Shown piece after piece: positions 7,016-15,012 of a stretch of DNA of 33,256 nucleotides. The notes under the pieces are model-generated. The model saw nothing but the letters and a program-made list of their open reading frames with translations, was not told the DNA's origin and did not search any database. The stretch lies in NCBI GenBank assembly GCA_045639185.1, contig JAZUCO010000173.1, positions 1 to 33,256 of the forward strand. Reading direction: 5' to 3'. The translations under genes were made by a program, and so were the position numbers. This stretch comes from UBA1081 sp045639185. Lineage in GTDB: Bacteria; Bacillota; Clostridia; Oscillospirales; Acutalibacteraceae. Position 1 is the first letter of the stretch; each line of letters starts with the position of its first letter.

Positions 7016-8887
7016 TCAGTTTCCTTTCTTGCCGAGATAAATGAGAAGTACTGATATATCGGCAGGGCTGACACCTGAAATTCTTGATGCCTGACCGATG
7101 TTTACGGGACGCACTTTTTTGAGTTTTTCCGTTGCTTCAAGACGGAGTCCCGTTACGTCATCATAATTGATATCTTCAGGAATGAGTCTGACTTCAAGTC
7201 TTCTCATATCCGAAATCTGCGATAACTGTCTTTTTATGTAACCCTCATATTTAAGTTCTGTTTCAACCTGCTCAAATATGTCATCTGTCAGGTCGGGACG
7301 TGTTGTATCTACCGGGGTGAGTTTTTCGTAATTCAGCTGAGGTCTCTTTATAAGCTCTGAAAGTCTGACACCGGTTGAAAGCGGTACTGTGCCGTTTTCA
7401 ATGAAAATGTGGTCAAACTCTTTGTTGGGGGGAATAACAGTACTTTCAACTCTCTGTCTTTCTTCAGCGATGAGTTCAAGTTTTTTCAAGAATCTGTTAT
7501 AACGTTCTTCTGAAATAAGACCGATTCTGTATCCTGTTTCTGTGAGTCTGATATCGGCATTATCCTGTCTTAAGAAGAGACGGTATTCACTTCTTGAGGT
7601 CATCATTCTGTAAGGCTCATTACAGCCTTTTGTTACAAGGTCATCGATAAGTGTGCCGATGTATGAACCTGCTCTGTCAAGAATAAGAGGCTCTTTGCCC
7701 TTGATCTTCAATGCTGCATTTATACCTGCAACAAGACCCTGCGCTGCAGCTTCTTCGTAACCGCTTGAACCGTTGAACTGACCTGCACCGTAGAGATTAG
7801 GAATATCTTTGAATTCAAGTGTAGGTTTCATTGAAACGGGGTCAACGCAGTCATATTCAATTGCGTATGCTACACGCATAACTTCAACATTTTCAAGACC
7901 TTTTATAGTCTTCAGGAATTCGAGCTGAACATCTTCGGGAAGTGAAGATGACATACCCTGAAGGTACATTTCTTCAGTATCAATTCCGCAAGGCTCAATG
8001 AAAAGCTGATGACGTTCTTTTTCTGAAAAACGCATAATCTTGTCTTCAATACTTGGACAGTATCTGGGTCCTATGCCTTCTATTTTTCCGCCATAAAGCG
8101 GAGAACGGTGAATGTTATCAAGAATAATCTGCTTGGTGTTATCGTTGGTGTATGAAATATAACAGACAGCTCTGTTTTCAGGCATTTTTTCTGTCTCGAA
8201 TGAGAAAGGTGAGCATTTTGCATCGCCTTCCTGAAGTTCAAGGTCTGTAAAATCAACACTTCTTCTGTTGATTCTTGAGGGGGTACCTGTTTTGAATCTG
8301 CGAAGGGGAAGTCCGAGTTTTTTGAGTGAGTCTGTGAGACCGATTGACGGAAAAACACCGTCAGGACCACTTGAGTAGCACTTGTCACCTACATAAATTT
8401 TACCGTCGAGGAATGTGCCGGTTGCAATGACAACCTGCTTTGCTGTATAGACAGCATCAAGCTTTGTGACAAGCTCCCATTCGTCGTTGTCATTTTTACG
8501 GAGTGTAACAATTTCTGCTTGCTTGAGGTCAAGATTTTCCTGTTTTTCGATGCAGTGCTTCATATAGGAGGTGTAGCCTCTTCTGTCAATCTGTGCACGA
8601 AGAGAATGTACCGCAGGACCTTTGCCTCGGTTGAGCATACGTATCTGAATTGAGTGTGCATCTGCTGCTTTACCCATTTCACCGCCCATAGCATCAATTT
8701 CACGGACAAGGTGACCTTTTGATGTGCCGCCGATTGACGGATTGCAGGGAAGATTACCCACAAAATCGAGTGTAATTGTAAAAAGAACCGTGCGGCAGCC
8801 GAGCCTTGCACCGGCAAGAGAAGCCTCTATGCCTGCATGACCTGCACCTATAACAGCTATATCATAATGTCCTGCATAAAATTCCAT
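7016..8887 (-). CDS. mnmG: tRNA uridine-5-carboxymethylaminomethyl modification enzyme MnmG
   Basis: FAD-dependent partner of MnmE (also GidA) in U34 modification. The 623-residue length is typical. The FAD dinucleotide motif GAGHAG (14-19) is near the N-terminus, followed by PSIGGTSKGHLVREIDA, FLDGKIYVG and YCPSIEDKI. The C-terminal RISGVSPADISVLL is typical of the domain that contacts MnmE. The ATG at 8887 was chosen because GAGGT sits four bases upstream and the product begins MEFYAGHYDIAVIG; an in-frame ATG at 8908 lacks a ribosome site. It is the first gene of the mnmG-mnmE-tadA unit, reversing the usual mnmE-mnmG order. Confidence 0.97.
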   Translation of the reverse strand: MEFYAGHYDIAVIGAGHAGIEASLAGARLGCRTVLFTITLDFVGNLPCNPSIGGTSKGHLVREIDAMGGEMGKAADAHSIQIRMLNRGKGPAVHSLRAQIDRRGYTSYMKHCIEKQENLDLKQAEIVTLRKNDNDEWELVTKLDAVYTAKQVVIATGTFLDGKIYVGDKCYSSGPDGVFPSIGLTDSLKKLGLPLRRFKTGTPSRINRRSVDFTDLELQEGDAKCSPFSFETEKMPENRAVCYISYTNDNTKQIILDNIHRSPLYGGKIEGIGPRYCPSIEDKIMRFSEKERHQLFIEPCGIDTEEMYLQGMSSSLPEDVQLEFLKTIKGLENVEVMRVAYAIEYDCVDPVSMKPTLEFKDIPNLYGAGQFNGSSGYEEAAAQGLVAGINAALKIKGKEPLILDRAGSYIGTLIDDLVTKGCNEPYRMMTSRSEYRLFLRQDNADIRLTETGYRIGLISEERYNRFLKKLELIAEERQRVESTVIPPNKEFDHIFIENGTVPLSTGVRLSELIKRPQLNYEKLTPVDTTRPDLTDDIFEQVETELKYEGYIKRQLSQISDMRRLEVRLIPEDINYDDVTGLRLEATEKLKKVRPVNIGQASRISGVSPADISVLLIYLGKKGN

Positions 8888-8947
8888 AAGTACCTCGAAT
8901 ATAATCAATAAATAGAGAGTGTTTCAAAAACTCGCATAATTATAAAC

Positions 8948-8976
8948 ATTATAACATACTTTCTTTGTTTTTGCAA
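8948..8976 (-). promoter_or_regulatory. Sigma-A promoter for mnmG-mnmE-tadA
   Basis: Minus-strand TTGCAA (8976-8971), 17-base spacer, TATAAT (8953-8948) with an extended TG one base upstream. About 60 bases from the mnmG start. Confidence 0.7.
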
Positions 8977-9024
8977 ATACTAATAAATAAACTGAAGGGT
9001 AATTATATTTTGTGTCGGATTGTG

Positions 9025-9054
9025 TTGACTTTTATTGTTCGGATATGGTATATT
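9025..9054 (+). promoter_or_regulatory. Sigma-A promoter for glyA
   Basis: TTGACT (9025-9030), 18-base spacer, TATATT (9049-9054) preceded by TGG (extended -10). Leader of about 25 bases before the ribosome site. Confidence 0.75.
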
Positions 9055-9085
9055 TACACTGTATTTTTAATTGGAGGATGTTCTG

Positions 9086-10336
9086 ATGTTTAATGATTTT
9101 ATGAACACAGCTTCATACATTGCAGGCTTCGATAAAGAAGTTGCAGACGCAATGAATATGGAGCTTAAGAGACAGAGAGATAATATCGAGCTTATCGCTT
9201 CTGAAAACATTGTTTCTCCCGCAGTTATGGCTGCAATGGGCAGTGTGCTTACAAATAAATATGCTGAAGGTTACTCAGCAAAGAGATACTATGGCGGTTG
9301 CGAATGTGTTGACGTTGTTGAAAATATTGCAAACGAAAGAGCTAAGGAGCTTTTCGGTGCAGAATATTCAAACGTACAGCCCCATTCAGGTACTCAGGCA
9401 AATATTGCTACTTACTTTGCTCTTCTCAACCATGGTGATACAATTCTCGGTATGAGTCTTGCACACGGCGGTCATCTTTCACACGGTTCACCCGTTAATA
9501 TGTCAGGTAAGTACTTTAACTTCGTTTCTTACGGTGTAAATGACGAAGGATTCATTGATTATGATGAGCTTGAAAGAATCGCTAAGGATGCACAGCCCAA
9601 GATGATTGTTGCAGGTGCTTCAGCTTATCCCAGAGCAATCGATTTTGAAAGAATCGGCGCAATCGCAAAATCAGTAGGCGCAATCTTTATGGTTGATATG
9701 GCTCATATTGCAGGTCTTATTGCTGCAGGTGTTCATGAATCACCCGTACCCTATGCAGATATCGTTACATCAACAACACATAAAACTCTCAGAGGTCCCA
9801 GAGGCGGTCTTATTCTTGCAAAGAACGATTTCGGTCTTGCTCTCAACAAGGGTATCTTCCCCGGTTGTCAGGGCGGTCCTCTTATGCACATCATCGCTGC
9901 TAAGGCTGTATGTTTCGGTGAAGGAATGAAACCCGAATTCAAAGAATATCAGCAGAGAGTTGCTGAAAATGCAAAGGCTCTGGCGTCAGGTCTTGTTTCA
10001 AGAGGTATTAACCTTGTTTCAGGCGGTACAGACAATCATCTTATGCTTTGTGACCTTCGTTCAACAGGTATCACAGGTAAAGAGCTTGAACACAGACTCG
10101 ATGAAGTTCGCATTACAGTAAACAAGAATGCAATTCCCAACGACCCCGAAAAGCCCTTCGTAACAAGCGGTATCAGAATCGGTACTCCTGCTGTTACAAC
10201 AAGAGGTTTCGGTGTTAAGGAAATGGATAAGATTGCAGAATGTATTCACCTTGTTGCAACAGACTTTGAAAACAAGAAGGATTACGTTAAGGCAGAAGTT
10301 GAAAAACTCACAGCAGCTTATCCCCTTTACGAATAA
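9086..10336 (+). CDS. glyA: Serine hydroxymethyltransferase
   Basis: PLP enzyme that interconverts serine and glycine while loading tetrahydrofolate with a one-carbon unit, the carbon MnmE/MnmG also use. The 416-residue product shows the active-site segment TSTTHKTLRGPRGG with PLP lysine K233, IELIASENIVSP near the N-terminus, the EGYSAKRYYGG substrate loop (61-71) and SGTQAN (101-106). The ATG at 9086 follows GGAGG by eight bases; the longer frame from a TTG at 9071 would include the ribosome site itself. It is monocistronic, with a promoter upstream and a strong terminator downstream. Codon choice suggests high expression. Confidence 0.98.
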   Translation: MFNDFMNTASYIAGFDKEVADAMNMELKRQRDNIELIASENIVSPAVMAAMGSVLTNKYAEGYSAKRYYGGCECVDVVENIANERAKELFGAEYSNVQPHSGTQANIATYFALLNHGDTILGMSLAHGGHLSHGSPVNMSGKYFNFVSYGVNDEGFIDYDELERIAKDAQPKMIVAGASAYPRAIDFERIGAIAKSVGAIFMVDMAHIAGLIAAGVHESPVPYADIVTSTTHKTLRGPRGGLILAKNDFGLALNKGIFPGCQGGPLMHIIAAKAVCFGEGMKPEFKEYQQRVAENAKALASGLVSRGINLVSGGTDNHLMLCDLRSTGITGKELEHRLDEVRITVNKNAIPNDPEKPFVTSGIRIGTPAVTTRGFGVKEMDKIAECIHLVATDFENKKDYVKAEVEKLTAAYPLYE

Positions 10337-10348
10337 TCAGAAATATGC

Positions 10349-10380
10349 AAAAACCGACTGTTTTATCAGTCGGTTTTTTT
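10349..10380. terminator. Bidirectional terminator between glyA and the XRE regulator
   Basis: Stem AAACCGACTG/CAGTCGGTTT with a six-base loop (10361-10366), A tract on the left and T7 on the right. The minus-strand gene stops at 10383, so it can serve both. Confidence 0.92.
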
Positions 10381-10382
10381 GT

Positions 10383-10988
10383 TTAGTCTTTATTCTTTTT
10401 AACGTATACTGCAACGCCCCAGTAATAACAGAGTGCGCCTATGAAGAGTATCCATGCCCAGCTCCAGGCTGATATATAAAATCCGAGAAGAAGAAACATT
10501 ACAAGTGCAGCTTCAAAAACGGGCATTCCCAGAAGAAGGCCTTTTTTTGTTTTTGCTCTGAGTCCGATTGCCATATGGTAATATGCAGGAATCATCAGGA
10601 ATATAAGCCATAAGGGATGCCATAATTTCTGAGTGATGCCAAGCAGTACATAAACGGCTGCAACCACAAGAGGAAACGGAAATTTAAGAAGCTTTGATGA
10701 TAGACTCTTGTATGAGGGAGCAGATGCTTCTGCTTTTTTTGCGGTTTTATTTACCTTGGGCTCTTCTTCGTTTTCTTTGTTTGTTTTCTCGTGACCTACG
10801 AGTTCATCAAGACTTGCATTATAAAGTTTTGCAAGTTCAATGAGTGTATCTGTATCGGGTGTGGATTCTCCTCGTTCCCATTTGGAAACTGCTTGACGGC
10901 TTACACCCATCTTTTCTGCCAGAGCTTCCTGCGAATAGCCGTGACGTTTTCTTAAATCTGCAAGTTTTGTTCCAAGCATAAGACTCAT
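10383..10988 (-). CDS. XRE-family regulator fused to a four-helix membrane domain
   Basis: A 201-residue protein with an N-terminal Cro/C1 helix-turn-helix (about 8-63; GYSQEALAEKMGVSRQAVSKWE), a charged linker (66-92, KEN/EEE/KAEA) and four predicted membrane helices (about 105-119, 124-143, 151-172, 175-195). It probably senses a membrane or cell-surface condition and binds DNA from the membrane. Its target is unknown, but it is divergent from an E2-like gene across a region with four GCAACT repeats. AAGGAAG sits nine bases before the ATG. It is a typical Clostridia architecture without a fixed role. Confidence 0.88.
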   Translation of the reverse strand: MSLMLGTKLADLRKRHGYSQEALAEKMGVSRQAVSKWERGESTPDTDTLIELAKLYNASLDELVGHEKTNKENEEEPKVNKTAKKAEASAPSYKSLSSKLLKFPFPLVVAAVYVLLGITQKLWHPLWLIFLMIPAYYHMAIGLRAKTKKGLLLGMPVFEAALVMFLLLGFYISAWSWAWILFIGALCYYWGVAVYVKKNKD

Positions 10989-11012
10989 TAGTTTTCACTT
11001 CCTTTAATACAC

Positions 11013-11041
11013 ATTATACATATAAATGTGGCAAAAATCAA
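11013..11041 (-). promoter_or_regulatory. Sigma-A promoter for the membrane XRE regulator
   Basis: Minus-strand TTGATT (11041-11036), 17-base spacer, TATAAT (11018-11013). The GCAACT array starts four bases upstream of the -35. Confidence 0.7.
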
Positions 11042-11044
11042 TAC

Positions 11045-11096
11045 GCAACTTGCGGTTGCAACTGTAAAATTTACGCAACTGACGGGTGTCGCAACT
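11045..11096. repeat. Array of four GCAACT repeats in a divergent promoter region
   Basis: GCAACT occurs at 11045, 11058, 11075 and 11091 (steps 13, 17 and 16 bases), all in the same orientation. The first pair also forms an inverted repeat, GCAAC-N5-GTTGC (11045-11059), and GTTGCAAC (11055-11062) is palindromic. The block lies between the XRE regulator promoter and the E2-like gene, so it is a candidate regulator binding array; the protein that binds is inferred. Confidence 0.6.
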
Positions 11097-11193
11097 GCAA
11101 AGATATGGAAACTGTACCAATTTTGCCGTATGCTGTTTTCAGGTCGGTAAAACGGCTGTCAAACAAACAGATTTTATTTAAGGAGAATATAAT

Positions 11194-12150
11194 ATGCTTA
11201 ACATTACTAACACAGAACATTTCGGACTTCAGAGAAAGATTGTTGCAAATATGACATCAGAGAGCTGGAAGAACATTCCGCACGTTACATACAATTATGA
11301 AGCTGATGTGACAGATATAATGACTCAGGTCAAGAAAATCAATCTCGGCAGAAGTAAAGATGATAAGATAACAGTAAATACTCTTATGCTTAAAGTTATT
11401 GCAGAGGGACTCAAAGCTGCTCCCGCAATGAATGCACATCTTGAATATAACAGTTTTCTTGTAAGAGGCAGAATTGATACTTTTGAAGAAATCAATATTT
11501 CGATTCCTATGGTTATGTCTGACGGCAGAATGATGACAGTTAATGTAAGAGGTTTTGAAAAAATGAATCTTGATGAGATAAATGAAAAAATTGCTGATGT
11601 CAGAAGAAGAATGGAAAATACAATTCTTGAAGAGGCAATGTATGAGGCATCATTTGCAAATACAATCAACGAGCTTAAAAAGGGAAGAATTGCAAAAGCG
11701 CTCGGCAGACTTTTCGGTGCAAAGACAGGCAGACATAAAATAAAGCTTCTCTCAGGTAAGGATAAGAAGAGATATTATTCAATGAGTGAAAAAGACAGAC
11801 TCACAGGCTATGATATCGAGCAGGGCACAGTTACCGTGTCAAACCTCGGCTCACTTGACAGAAGTCTTACAGGCAGCGTTTCACTTCTTGAAATCATTCC
11901 GCCTCAGGTTGCAGCTTTCGGAATAGGTGCAATTCAGGATAAAGTTGTGTGTGCAACTGACAGTTGCGGTGTAAAAACTCCCGATTTCAGAAAGATTCTG
12001 CCCATCTGTATTGCATTTGACCACAGAGCACTCGACTTCGGCGATGTTATCCCCTTTATCAAGAGATGCAATGAGATTTTTGAAAATCCTGAGATAATCA
12101 AGTCTTGGGTTGATACAAGTAAAAATTACAGAGTAAAGAAAGATGCATAA
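11194..12150 (+). CDS. Stand-alone 2-oxoacid dehydrogenase E2-type acyltransferase domain
   Basis: The 318-residue protein is the catalytic (chloramphenicol acetyltransferase-like) domain of E2 subunits with no lipoyl or peripheral-binding domain. The active-site motif appears as FDHRALDFGD, with H277 and D281 placed like the His and Asp of the DHRxxDG motif, but Phe follows the Asp before Gly. Other matches are NIPHVTYNYEADVT, SIPMVMSDG and GTVTVSNLGSL. A basic insertion of roughly 40 residues (about 160-205) interrupts the domain. AAGGAG lies eight bases before the ATG. No E1, E3 or lipoate genes are nearby. It may acylate another carrier or a small molecule; the substrate is unknown. Confidence 0.82.
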   Translation: MLNITNTEHFGLQRKIVANMTSESWKNIPHVTYNYEADVTDIMTQVKKINLGRSKDDKITVNTLMLKVIAEGLKAAPAMNAHLEYNSFLVRGRIDTFEEINISIPMVMSDGRMMTVNVRGFEKMNLDEINEKIADVRRRMENTILEEAMYEASFANTINELKKGRIAKALGRLFGAKTGRHKIKLLSGKDKKRYYSMSEKDRLTGYDIEQGTVTVSNLGSLDRSLTGSVSLLEIIPPQVAAFGIGAIQDKVVCATDSCGVKTPDFRKILPICIAFDHRALDFGDVIPFIKRCNEIFENPEIIKSWVDTSKNYRVKKDA

Positions 12151-12153
12151 GAT

Positions 12154-12187
12154 AAAAGACCTGTTCTCCGAAGAGAACAGGTCTTTT
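12154..12187. terminator. Bidirectional terminator between the E2-like gene and the oad operon
   Basis: Fifteen-pair perfect stem AAAAGACCTGTTCTC/GAGAACAGGTCTTTT with loop CGAA (12169-12172), plus T on the right and A on the left. It closes both convergent units. Confidence 0.95.
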
Positions 12188-12834
12188 TATGTGAGCAAAA
12201 AGTTTTTGAGATCTTCAACCGTATCTGCGATATAGTCAGCTCCGTATTCTTCGAATTCACCGTCGGGAGCAAAGCCGTAACCGACTGCGACACATTTCAT
12301 TGAACAACTGTGAGCGCCGATAATATCGTATTTTCTGTCGCCTGCCATAAGAATGTTTTCCCATTCGTTTTCGGGGATATTCATTCTTTCGCAGGCTTTT
12401 CTGATTACATCTTCCTTTGTGTCGGTATCGGCTGTTGCACCTGAAACCGTTTCAAAGAATTCTGTCAATCCGAAATGGTCTGTAACCGTTTTTGCCATAT
12501 GTTCGGGTTTCGTTGTTGCAATTGCAAGACGGCAACCCTTTGTTTTGAGTTCTTTCAGAAGCTCATAAATTCCGTCGTAAGGAGTGTTTTCAAAAATACC
12601 TTTAACGATATATCGTTCTCTGTATTTTTTTATTGCTCTGTCTGCAGTTTCGTCATCAAATCCCATAAATTCTCTGAATGATACTGCAAGGGGAGGTCCT
12701 ATGAACTTTCTGAGAGTTGTTATATCGGGAACTTCGAAACCAAGTTCGCTGAAGGCATATTCAAGACTTTTGATTATGCCTTCACCTGAATCTGTGATTG
12801 TTCCGTCAAGGTCAAAGAATATTATTTTATTCAT
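12187..12834 (-). CDS. HAD-superfamily phosphatase, phosphoglycolate phosphatase-like
   Basis: A 215-residue HAD hydrolase with motif I FFDLDGTITDS (nucleophile D near residue 8), motif II ATTKPEH, and motif III/IV MAGDRKYDIIGA. The helical cap between motifs I and II resembles Gph/PpaX enzymes, which act on phosphoglycolate or pyrophosphate; the true substrate cannot be told. The ATG at 12834 gives the family N-terminus MNKIIFFDLDG. It lies four bases after the oadB stop codon with no clear ribosome site, implying translational coupling to oadB. It is the last gene of the oad unit and may be there only by transcriptional linkage. Confidence 0.88.
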   Translation of the reverse strand: MNKIIFFDLDGTITDSGEGIIKSLEYAFSELGFEVPDITTLRKFIGPPLAVSFREFMGFDDETADRAIKKYRERYIVKGIFENTPYDGIYELLKELKTKGCRLAIATTKPEHMAKTVTDHFGLTEFFETVSGATADTDTKEDVIRKACERMNIPENEWENILMAGDRKYDIIGAHSCSMKCVAVGYGFAPDGEFEEYGADYIADTVEDLKNFLLT

Positions 12835-12838
12835 TAAC

Positions 12839-14056
12839 TCAGCTGAACATTGAAAGGAGGTAACCGGCAGCAACTGCTGAACCGATAACACCTGCAACGT
12901 TGGGACCCATAGCGTGCATAAGAAGGAAGTTTGTTGAGTCTGTCTTTGCGCCTACCTTCTGAGCAACACGGGCTGCCATAGGAACGGCAGAAACACCTGC
13001 TGCACCGATAAGGGGATTGATCTTGCCTTTTGTGAGCACGTAAAGGAGCTTGCCGAAGAGCACACCGCCAACTGTTGAGAAGCAGAATGCAAGGAGACCG
13101 ATTCCTACAATCATAAGAGTCTGAGTTGTAAGGAATGTTTCACCGTTTGCTGTTGCACCTACGCAGACACCGAGGAGAATTGTAACAATGTTCATAAGTG
13201 AATTCTGAGCTGTGTCTGAAAGTCTGTCTGTAACGGCACATTCTTTGAAAAGATTACCGAGCATAAACATACCGAGAAGGGGTATTACGCTGGGAAGAAG
13301 AACTGCCGTGATGATAAGAACTGCAATGGGGAAGATGATTTTTTCAATCTTTGTTACCTTGCGGAGCTGTGTCATCTTTACAGCGCGTTCTTTCTTTGTT
13401 GTGAGTGCATTCATAATGGGAGGCTGAATTACGGGAATCAGAGCCATATATGAATATGCTGCAACCGCAATGGGAGCGAGAAGGTGAGATGCAAGCTTAC
13501 TTGTAAGGAAGATTGCTGTGGGACCGTCTGCACCGCCGATGATAGCGATTGATGCTGCTTCCTGAGGTGAGAAGCCGAGCGCAATTGCAAGAATGAATGC
13601 AACGTAGATACCGAGCTGAGCTGCGGCACCGAGAAGAAGGCTTACGGGGTTGGAAAGAAGAGGACCGAAGTCTGTCATTGCACCGACACCCATAAAGATA
13701 AGACAGGGGAAGATGCTGCTCTTAACGCCTATATACAGCAGTCGCAGTACACCCGAATCATACCAGTGACCGGCTGCCTGTGCACCTGATTCAATTGCTT
13801 CCATTATTGTGGGGTCTGAAAGACCGATTGAGTCAAGCATAATTTCTGAGCCGGGGAGGTTTGCGAGAAGAATACCGAAAGAAATCGGTACAAGAAGAAG
13901 AGGTTCGAATTTTTTGCCGATGGCAAGGTAAAGAAATACAAGAGCAACAAGAATCATTATGATGTTCTTGGGGCTTGCTGTTGCATTTTCACCGAAAAAT
14001 GCGCCGATACCTGATGACTCAAAAAGTTCGACCAGGGATTCTAATATTTTTTCCAT
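12839..14056 (-). CDS. oadB: Oxaloacetate decarboxylase beta subunit, Na+ pump
   Basis: Integral membrane subunit that decarboxylates carboxybiotin and drives Na+ out of the cell. The 405-residue protein has about ten hydrophobic segments and the family motifs GAMTDFGPLLSNP, GGADGPTAI (174-182, with D177 at the place of the Na+-coupling aspartate in OadB proteins) and MHAMGPNVAGVIGSA near the C-terminus. A GAGG ribosome site is close upstream. It follows the biotin carrier gene by nine bases. The same subunit type serves glutaconyl-CoA and methylmalonyl-CoA decarboxylases; the upstream alpha subunit points to oxaloacetate. Confidence 0.95.
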   Translation of the reverse strand: MEKILESLVELFESSGIGAFFGENATASPKNIIMILVALVFLYLAIGKKFEPLLLVPISFGILLANLPGSEIMLDSIGLSDPTIMEAIESGAQAAGHWYDSGVLRLLYIGVKSSIFPCLIFMGVGAMTDFGPLLSNPVSLLLGAAAQLGIYVAFILAIALGFSPQEAASIAIIGGADGPTAIFLTSKLASHLLAPIAVAAYSYMALIPVIQPPIMNALTTKKERAVKMTQLRKVTKIEKIIFPIAVLIITAVLLPSVIPLLGMFMLGNLFKECAVTDRLSDTAQNSLMNIVTILLGVCVGATANGETFLTTQTLMIVGIGLLAFCFSTVGGVLFGKLLYVLTKGKINPLIGAAGVSAVPMAARVAQKVGAKTDSTNFLLMHAMGPNVAGVIGSAVAAGYLLSMFS

Positions 14057-14065
14057 TTTCTAACC

Positions 14066-14482
14066 TCAGATGACAGCAAGTACTTCGTCTGTGTCAACTG
14101 TTGCGCCCTTCTGAGCAATGATCTGTTTAACAACACCGTCTTCGGGAGCAACGATTTCGTTTTCCATCTTCATAGCTTCAAGAATGAACATAAGGTCACC
14201 CTTCTTTACTGCCTGACCAGCTGTAACGTTAACGTTGAGGATTGTGCCGGGCATGGGAGAAAGAACCTTGTTGCCTTCGCCTGCAACTACGGGAGCTGCG
14301 GGTGCTGCAGGAGCTTCGGGAGCTGCTGCGGGTGCTGCAACAGGAGCTGCTGCTACGGGAGCTGCTACTGCAACGGGTGCAGCTGCTGCTACGGGAGCCT
14401 CTGTGATGTTAGTGATAACTGCTTCTGATTCTGTAACTTCAACTTCGTAATTTTTTCCGTTTAATGTAACTACATATTTCAT
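14066..14482 (-). CDS. Biotin carboxyl carrier subunit of the decarboxylase
   Basis: The 138-residue protein carries the biotin that moves CO2 from the alpha to the beta subunit. A short N-terminal strand region (1-28) is followed by an Ala/Pro-rich flexible linker (about 29-66) and a biotinyl domain with LEAMKMEN, where K105 is the biotinylation site. MPGTI and a terminal DEVLAVI are typical. It lies three bases after oadG and nine before oadB, so translation is tightly linked. In some organisms this domain is fused to the alpha subunit; here it is separate. The linker DNA is repetitive (gctgc/gcagc runs). Confidence 0.95.
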   Translation of the reverse strand: MKYVVTLNGKNYEVEVTESEAVITNITEAPVAAAAPVAVAAPVAAAPVAAPAAAPEAPAAPAAPVVAGEGNKVLSPMPGTILNVNVTAGQAVKKGDLMFILEAMKMENEIVAPEDGVVKQIIAQKGATVDTDEVLAVI

Positions 14483-14485
14483 TTT

Positions 14486-14998
14486 TTAGTTCTCCTTTAT
14501 AAGTCTGATTGATGAAAAATCGAGTCTTTCAAGCGGAATACCGCTTGCGTCACTGACAATTGCCATAATAACTGCTGCTGTGGGTTCGTCAACATCTACA
14601 AGTTCAACAGAATCCTGTAAACATTTGATTGAATGGAATGCAAGTCTGTTGAGGGGAATGCCTGTCTGATGGCTTACAAGAGCCATAATGACTGCCGCAT
14701 TTGCTTCTGAAACGCCTTCAAGACGAAGGTATCCGGGAGTTGCGGGAGCTGCGGGTGCAGCAGCGGGAGCTGTGTTTGCAACGGGAGCAGATGCTTTTTC
14801 TGAAACAGGTGCTTCGTTTGCAGAGTCTTTTGTTTTTGCTGTTGCCTTTGTGAAGATTTTTGAAATCATCATAATGAGACCGGCAATGAAAGCAAGAACA
14901 ACAAGAACAATTACGAAACCGACACCTGCTGTGCCGAGTGTTTCAGGAGTTGTAAGCTCTGTTATCTGTTCTGTTGCTTCAAGAAGTGTAAATCTCAT
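14486..14998 (-). CDS. oadG: Oxaloacetate decarboxylase gamma-type subunit with duplicated C-terminal motif
   Basis: The gamma subunit is a small membrane protein that holds the alpha and beta subunits together. The 170-residue product has one membrane helix (about 22-45, VGFVIVLVVLAFIAGLIMM), an Ala/Pro linker, and two related C-terminal segments: AAVIMALVSHQTGIPLNRL and AAVIMAIVSDASGIPLERL. The duplication makes it longer than simple OadG proteins. The ATG at 14998 was chosen because AAGGAG lies eight bases upstream; a GTG at 15007 overlaps the ribosome site. It sits between oadA and the biotin carrier gene. The subunit call is by position, membrane helix and the AAVIMAI motif. Confidence 0.85.
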   Translation of the reverse strand: MRFTLLEATEQITELTTPETLGTAGVGFVIVLVVLAFIAGLIMMISKIFTKATAKTKDSANEAPVSEKASAPVANTAPAAAPAAPATPGYLRLEGVSEANAAVIMALVSHQTGIPLNRLAFHSIKCLQDSVELVDVDEPTAAVIMAIVSDASGIPLERLDFSSIRLIKEN

Positions 14999-15012
14999 TC
15001 TCTGCACTCCTT

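Noticed and set aside
5651..8976. Replication origin near mnmE/mnmG, as in many Firmicutes
   Set aside because: No dnaA, rnpA, rpmH, yidC or rsmG nearby and no cluster of DnaA boxes seen.
14066..15000. Repetitive Ala/Pro-coding DNA in the carrier and gamma genes as a possible mobile or simple repeat
   Set aside because: It is fully explained by flexible Ala/Pro linkers typical of biotin carrier and gamma subunits.
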